Part shown: positions 59,699-64,000 of the stretch, piece by piece
How positions within the stretch are numbered: the first letter of the stretch is position 1
Layout of the letters: each line of letters starts with the position of its first letter
NCBI GenBank assembly: GCA_963771295.1
Contig: CAVYTB010000013.1
Span: forward strand, 1,426,001-1,490,000
Origin: Acidiferrum sp963771295
Lineage (GTDB): Bacteria > Acidobacteriota > Terriglobia > Acidiferrales > UBA7541
Length of the DNA stretch: 64,000 nucleotides
Direction: 5' to 3'
Position numbers and translations under genes: made by a program
The notes under the pieces: generated by a model
The model's input: only the letters and a program-made list of their open reading frames with translations
What the model was told of the DNA's origin: nothing
Database searches by the model: none

Positions 59699-60427
59699 TT
59701 ATTTTATCCTGCGCAAATTCCCACTATGGTTGGCGCTCAGAAATAATTTCTCTTTGCCTTGATCAATGACGAAATCGTCGGTGGTTTTCAAGAAGTTCGC
59801 GATTGCTTCAAATGGTCCAGGCCCGAAATTCGCTAAAACCGGGTGACCATTTATGGCGCTATCTTCCACAACAAGGTACTGGCCCGGGGTTACATACCTA
59901 CTGTATATCCGCAACTCTTCTTCAACGTGAGACTGCCGGTGATCGGAATCGAGAATGACCATGCGCTTGCGTGAGTCATTAAGAAGCGGTTCTAATTGTG
60001 CGATCGTAGAAGACGACGTCGATGACCCAGTTAGATAGGTGATCCTGTCGTGGGAAGGACGACCCTTCCGGAATTCGAGATCAATCGAAACGACGCGCCC
60101 ATGTCCAATTAGATCAAGCAAAGAAGCGAGGTATAAGGCGCTGCCGCCGCAAAGAGTCCCAGTTTCAATAATCAGATCGGGCTTGTTTTCAAAAATTGTT
60201 TCCTGGTATATCCACAGATCGGTTGGATACTTTTTGCAAGGCACACCGAACCATGAGGTGTTGTCCCAAGTCGACTTCGGCGAATCGTAGTAAATATTCT
60301 CAAATAAATCGATGGCCGCCTGCTTCAGGAACGAACTTCTCTTTACGATTCGACTGACGAACCAAAGGACTGGTCGCGCCGGGAAATTCCAAGCGGAGTT
60401 TGTTAGCGGCATTTCTGCTTGTGACAT
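59699..60427 (-). CDS. CmcI / rhamnosyl O-methyltransferase-like protein
   Basis: A 242-residue protein of the cephalosporin hydroxylase (CmcI) family, which is really a SAM-dependent methyltransferase family. 'LIIETGTLCGGSALYLASLL' is the SAM loop, 'VVSIDLEFRKGRPSHDRI' motif II, and 'MVILDSDHRQSHVEEELRIY' carries the metal-binding Asp and His. 'YLVVEDSAINGHP' completes the site. Mycobacterial rhamnosyl O-methyltransferase is a family member, so 2-O-methylation of rhamnose is an attractive guess here. Confidence 0.9.
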   Translation of the reverse strand: MSQAEMPLTNSAWNFPARPVLWFVSRIVKRSSFLKQAAIDLFENIYYDSPKSTWDNTSWFGVPCKKYPTDLWIYQETIFENKPDLIIETGTLCGGSALYLASLLDLIGHGRVVSIDLEFRKGRPSHDRITYLTGSSTSSSTIAQLEPLLNDSRKRMVILDSDHRQSHVEEELRIYSRYVTPGQYLVVEDSAINGHPVLANFGPGPFEAIANFLKTTDDFVIDQGKEKLFLSANHSGNLRRIK

Positions 60428-60541
60428 GGGAAGTTAACCTGCCCCCTAACTTAGATTCGGCCCGCCACGTAGTACAGAAAGTGTGTATTTGATATTTCAC
60501 ACGAAAACAATTGCTCCGCCACTTTTGGAGCTCAATTAACG

Positions 60542-62044
60542 TCAAGGGAATTGTTGAGCTAACTTTCGCTCCTCGGGTGAAAGCAGGACAAACCAACCGA
60601 CTAAAATAAATCCCAAGAATATCAATATGAGAAACAACCCCTTCATTTCCCAGCTGTGAAGCAATGTGGCTGTGACGAAGATACCTAAGGCAGCCATGAT
60701 CAGTAGTAGGGTCTGCAACTGAGTGGAAGACCGAATTGGAAGAAACCGTCTTGCAAGAATGAAGAGCACCAACGCATCGAAAGCGACTCGCCCCGTCCAG
60801 GCCATGGCCGCGCCTTCAATACCTTGGGCTCTGATCAACCAAAACAAAGTGATCAAATAGGCGGGCAATTCGATGAGGTGGAGCTTTGCAGTGAGGTCGG
60901 GTCTTCCGGCGCCTTGCACAACCGCGAAAGGCGCGGCAGCCAGACCGTTAATGAATATTCCAACGGCCAACCACTGAAGGGCGCGAAAACTGTGCAGGGC
61001 GAAGTCAGCTCCTAGCCACACCCTAAGTCCGTCTTGCGCCAGGGTGATGATGACAAGAATCAGCGGGAACAAAGCGAGTAACAAATATCTTACGCTGCGC
61101 CGGTAGAGCAACTCAGTGCGTTTGGGATCTCTCACAAAACTCGTGGAAAAAGCAGGAAACATGACGCCGAGCAAAGACGCAGGAATGAGCCAAAGCTTCG
61201 AGACCATTTCATATGGTGTGGTGTAGTAAGCAACGGCAGCTACCGAGAGCAAAGATCCGATCACAAAGCGGTCCATCGTTACCATCAGCGGGCTGATGAT
61301 GTTGGAAACAGTCATCCAACTTCCGAAGCGAAGCAAAGGTCTCGCCACTGAGCGATCCCACCGAATCTGGTGGCGCAGCGATGGTATTGCCTTAAAGCAA
61401 ACCAGAAAGTGAATGACCCAAGCAACAACCCGACCCACAACAAGAACAGCGATGACCGCGAAAATGCTTTTCGAAAAAGGCAGAACCAGCAACGGACCTA
61501 GATAGGAGAAAACACCCATCGGAATACGCAAGACGTTGATGATTCCGAATTTTTGGTAGGCCTCCAGCAAGCCCCGGAGGGCTGCAGTGCCAATGACAAC
61601 CGGTACCGACAGTCCGACGAGGTAGAAACCATGCAATACTTCTGTCTGCATTTCCTGCGGAATCTTCAGGGCGCGATGTATCAGCCATGGAGATATCCCA
61701 GATACGATAGCAGCGCCCAGCCCACCTAACGCAAGCATTAAGAAAAGTGAGGTCCACACCAACTTGGGAACTTCCTGCTCCTCCCCGGAACCCAGTTTGT
61801 TTGCTACCAACTGGGTAAGCGCTCTGCCTAATCCCATATCAAAGAAACTGGCGTATCCGATGAGGGCCCAAGCCAACGCCAGCACTCCGAAGCGATCCTT
61901 GCCTAGTCCGTGAATAAGAACTGGCATGGCGAAGACGGCCACGACCATTGGCGCGCCGTTTCCGATCAAATTCCATATAGTGTTGCGCGCCAATAGCGGG
62001 CCACTAGTGAGATGCAAATTGGGACGTGTATTGATATCAGCCAT
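60542..62044 (-). CDS. wzx: Wzx-type polysaccharide flippase
   Basis: The 500-residue MATE/MOP-superfamily protein has 12-14 membrane helices. 'NTIWNLIGNGAPMVVAVFAM' begins helix 1, as in Wzx/RfbX, and 'DMGLGRALTQLVANKLGSG' follows helix 2. The C-terminal region 'PFAVVQGAGRPDLTAKLHLI' is also family-typical. It should flip lipid-linked repeat units to the periplasm. It follows the antiterminator gene in the operon. Confidence 0.93.
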   Translation of the reverse strand: MADINTRPNLHLTSGPLLARNTIWNLIGNGAPMVVAVFAMPVLIHGLGKDRFGVLALAWALIGYASFFDMGLGRALTQLVANKLGSGEEQEVPKLVWTSLFLMLALGGLGAAIVSGISPWLIHRALKIPQEMQTEVLHGFYLVGLSVPVVIGTAALRGLLEAYQKFGIINVLRIPMGVFSYLGPLLVLPFSKSIFAVIAVLVVGRVVAWVIHFLVCFKAIPSLRHQIRWDRSVARPLLRFGSWMTVSNIISPLMVTMDRFVIGSLLSVAAVAYYTTPYEMVSKLWLIPASLLGVMFPAFSTSFVRDPKRTELLYRRSVRYLLLALFPLILVIITLAQDGLRVWLGADFALHSFRALQWLAVGIFINGLAAAPFAVVQGAGRPDLTAKLHLIELPAYLITLFWLIRAQGIEGAAMAWTGRVAFDALVLFILARRFLPIRSSTQLQTLLLIMAALGIFVTATLLHSWEMKGLFLILIFLGFILVGWFVLLSPEERKLAQQFP

Positions 62045-62179
62045 TATCCACGTGAGCGCTGGTGCCGTGCGGGTTGGCCATCCGTGGTGTGGACCGAAAA
62101 AACTGCAGCACCTGGAGGGGTTGTCGAACGGCGAAGTCGCGTAGACGCGAACAGCGTGCCGACGAGAGTTCAGCCTTCA

Positions 62180-62734
62180 TCATAGTGCTTCTACGTCCGC
62201 GGAATCGGTATCTACAACCAGTGCCCGCTGAATCAACTCGATCGAAATCACCACGCGAAACTTTCCCTTTCGCCGCAGCAAGATTCCTTGCATTCCCACC
62301 AACGGCCCACTTTTCAGTCTCACCCGCCGTCCGACGGTCAAATACGGATGTGGCTCGGCCTGCAACCGTCGATTCAGGCCTGCACGCAAGATTTCGATTT
62401 GCGTGTCTGGTAAGGCCGCAGGAAGACCTCCGAACCCGACGAGCCGAACGACTGCAGGTACTTGGACAACTTTCTGACGATCAGCCAACGCAAGATGCAC
62501 GAAAACATATCCGGGAAAGAGGGGCATCTCAAGTTCCACTCGGCGATCACTCCAACGTCGCACAGAATGATAGACAGGCAAAAAGCTTTCTACTCCGCGA
62601 AGGGAAATTTCTGTTGCCGCCTTTTTTTCGTGATTGGCGCAGGTATATGCCGCATACCAGCGGGCCTGAGGTTGTCCAGCATTACAGATTTGAGAGGCCT
62701 CGTGCTGCTCAATCGCTTTCGATGCTGTGCTCAT
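62180..62734 (-). CDS. UpxY/RfaH-like NusG-family transcription antiterminator
   Basis: The 184-residue protein has the NusG N-terminal domain from 'WYAAYTCANHEKKAATEI' (about residue 27) through 'EMPLFPGYVFVHL', and a C-terminal KOW-like segment 'VGRRVRLKSGPLVGMQGILL'. NusG paralogues of the UpxY/RfaH type load onto RNA polymerase at exopolysaccharide operons and prevent early termination. Its position as second gene fits control of the roughly 18 kb downstream. The ATG follows GGAG. I see no ops-like element in the visible part, but the operon start lies off the window. Confidence 0.93.
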   Translation of the reverse strand: MSTASKAIEQHEASQICNAGQPQARWYAAYTCANHEKKAATEISLRGVESFLPVYHSVRRWSDRRVELEMPLFPGYVFVHLALADRQKVVQVPAVVRLVGFGGLPAALPDTQIEILRAGLNRRLQAEPHPYLTVGRRVRLKSGPLVGMQGILLRRKGKFRVVISIELIQRALVVDTDSADVEAL

Positions 62735-62829
62735 TCCGAAACCATCTCCGCATATAGCTTCGCCCCGTCAGCCACAGAGGCGAATATGAGTTAAGTAAAT
62801 CAATTACAGCAACTTACAGCAAAATCAAG

Positions 62830-64000
62830 CTACGGCTCGAACGATTCGGGCGGGTGCTGTTCTTCCCTATTCCGCGAGACGAACTTCGTCCAAACTCGAC
62901 TTGTCCAAGCCTGAATTGCAGAACCATTCGGCGGAGCCCAAGGCATTGTTGCGTTCAGGGTCTGGAAAACTTCTTGGGCAAAAAGCTTCCCGGGCTCCTG
63001 GGGATCGACTTCCGCCCAGCGTTCTTTGCCCACTAAAACCAAGCTGGTACCGAGTAGAGCCAAGAGAGTGCACGCAAACATGATCATTAGGCGCGGTGGA
63101 TATGACTTATGCTCGGGAACTTTGGCTTGGTCGAGCACCTTCACGCTCGGTGTTTCTTTCGCTTCCTGAACCTTTGCAAGTTCAAACTGTTGAGTCAACG
63201 ATTCATACACAGCTTCCTGAATCTGCATGCGCCGGTAAAGATCGGCATAAGTCACGCCAAGAAGAGGCAGATTCGTTAGAGACGGGTGTGTTGAATCGGA
63301 TGAATCGGAAGAAGGGTTGACCTGCCTAGGCGTGGTCCCGCCCAGTTTGTCCATTTGTAGACGCAACTCATTGATCCGAGCTTGGACTGCCCGTACTCGC
63401 ACATTGTTGTTAGTATAGATTGCTTGCAGCCCTCTCAGTTCCGATTCCGCGGCAATCAACTGGCCTTCAATAGTTGCGGCACCCTGCAACATCGCGCGAG
63501 CTTCTTCCTTAAGATCAATCGTCTTGTTCTTGCTCGCAAACTGACTGAACTCTTGCGAAGCTTGATCGAGGTCACGTTTTACCCCGGTCAATCGTTCCTC
63601 AAGGAAAACGCGTTCACGATGAGCGGAAGAAGTGGACAGTTCAGCCACCAACTGATTTAGTTCCTCGACATAGGCGCGAGCAATGGCGGTTGCACGTTGT
63701 GGATCGTGGTCTGAAACCGTAATGGAGATAATTCCACTTTTTCGGTCCTCATCAATTCCTGTGTTTTGCGCAAGTCTCAGACGTGCGTCCTGCTCGAAGC
63801 GGATCCCATAAACCTGGCGCAGATTGAACCGGTCGATCAACCGATCCGCCACAGTTCCGCTCCGGAGAATTCCGACAAATAAAGCGCCTGAACTTTTCAC
63901 GCCGAGCAGATCTCCTGCCAATGGCGCCAATCCTCCGGTCGTCTTTGTCGACAAGGCGGCGAGCATCGCGATGCCTGAATTGGATTGGCTGTCAGGCGGC
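62830..64000 (-). CDS. GumC/Wzc-like chain-length determinant (partial, cut by the window edge)
   Basis: At least 390 residues; the frame runs open to the window edge, and the visible first residues 'PPDSQSNSGIA' match a conserved part of Wzz domains, so the true start is outside. There is a periplasmic Wzz region, a long coiled coil (about 110-230 of the visible part), the GNVR-like segment 'PSVKVLDQAKVPEHKSYPP' and a C-terminal membrane helix 'LMIMFACTLLALLGTSLVLV'. No BY-kinase domain follows, so it is a stand-alone co-polymerase like GumC. It sets polymer length with Wzy. Confidence 0.92.
   Translation of the reverse strand, partial: PPDSQSNSGIAMLAALSTKTTGGLAPLAGDLLGVKSSGALFVGILRSGTVADRLIDRFNLRQVYGIRFEQDARLRLAQNTGIDEDRKSGIISITVSDHDPQRATAIARAYVEELNQLVAELSTSSAHRERVFLEERLTGVKRDLDQASQEFSQFASKNKTIDLKEEARAMLQGAATIEGQLIAAESELRGLQAIYTNNNVRVRAVQARINELRLQMDKLGGTTPRQVNPSSDSSDSTHPSLTNLPLLGVTYADLYRRMQIQEAVYESLTQQFELAKVQEAKETPSVKVLDQAKVPEHKSYPPRLMIMFACTLLALLGTSLVLVGKERWAEVDPQEPGKLFAQEVFQTLNATMPWAPPNGSAIQAWTSRVWTKFVSRNREEQHPPESFEP

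Overview
The window looks like chromosomal DNA of a soil-type Acidobacteriota (class Terriglobia). The support is indirect: a PEP-CTERM surface protein, an arylsulfotransferase with all of its family histidines, exopolysaccharide proteins with an 'LGGLPASAF'-type segment, Tat-exported oxidoreductase and bicupin enzymes, many secreted beta-propellers, and short intergenic hairpin repeats with compensatory base changes. No rRNA, tRNA, CRISPR array, insertion sequence or phage gene was recognised.

Layout. 1-11 kb: a DnaG/DnaB-like fragment, a CPBP-family membrane protein with altered catalytic residues, a MASE1-PAS sensor without an output domain, a Tat-exported Gfo/Idh/MocA oxidoreductase, a PEP-CTERM beta-propeller, a TPR protein, two YCII/DGPF genes each with an ECF42-type promoter, an Asp-box propeller translationally coupled to a MoaD/ThiS-like protein, and TrmJ. 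11-20.5 kb: an N-terminally truncated acetyltransferase, a FrnE-like thiol oxidoreductase, a frameshifted CPBP protease, secreted propellers and unknowns, a GH18 chitinase and an oxalate-decarboxylase-like bicupin. 20.7-24.5 kb: a double-redoxin protein and three tandem ThuA-domain proteins on the minus strand. 24.7-29 kb: XdhC, MocA and a NifU/IscU-like scaffold (molybdoenzyme maturation with no molybdoenzyme nearby) and a 740-residue discoidin/glycosidase-like protein.

29.2-41.5 kb is a sugar catabolism region. It holds a NagB - hexuronate transporter - KduD operon, an aminotransferase and an amino-acid permease, then a tight L-rhamnose catabolic operon (isomerase, kinase, fused aldolase/dehydrogenase, mutarotase, symporter). 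After an arylsulfotransferase lipoprotein, a roughly 20 kb minus-strand exopolysaccharide operon runs from the right edge: GumC/Wzc-like chain-length protein (cut by the edge), UpxY/RfaH-like antiterminator, Wzx flippase, CmcI-like and other methyltransferases, several glycosyltransferases, Wzy-like polymerase, a beta-helix protein, WbaP-type initiating transferase, and rmlABCD for dTDP-L-rhamnose. The organism therefore seems to make a rhamnose-containing polymer and to carry next to it a pathway that consumes free L-rhamnose.

Most informative observations: (i) two TGT(C/A)GA-N17-CGAT promoters before the tandem DGPF genes, with no ECF sigma gene in the window; (ii) families of covarying intergenic hairpins; (iii) a ubiquitin-like MoaD/ThiS protein overlapping an Asp-box propeller gene by 4 nt; (iv) a CPBP homologue with Glu-Glu replaced by Gln-Gln; (v) two eroded genes; (vi) a possible sigma-54 promoter before the PEP-CTERM gene. 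All functional calls come from reading the sequence; no database search was run.
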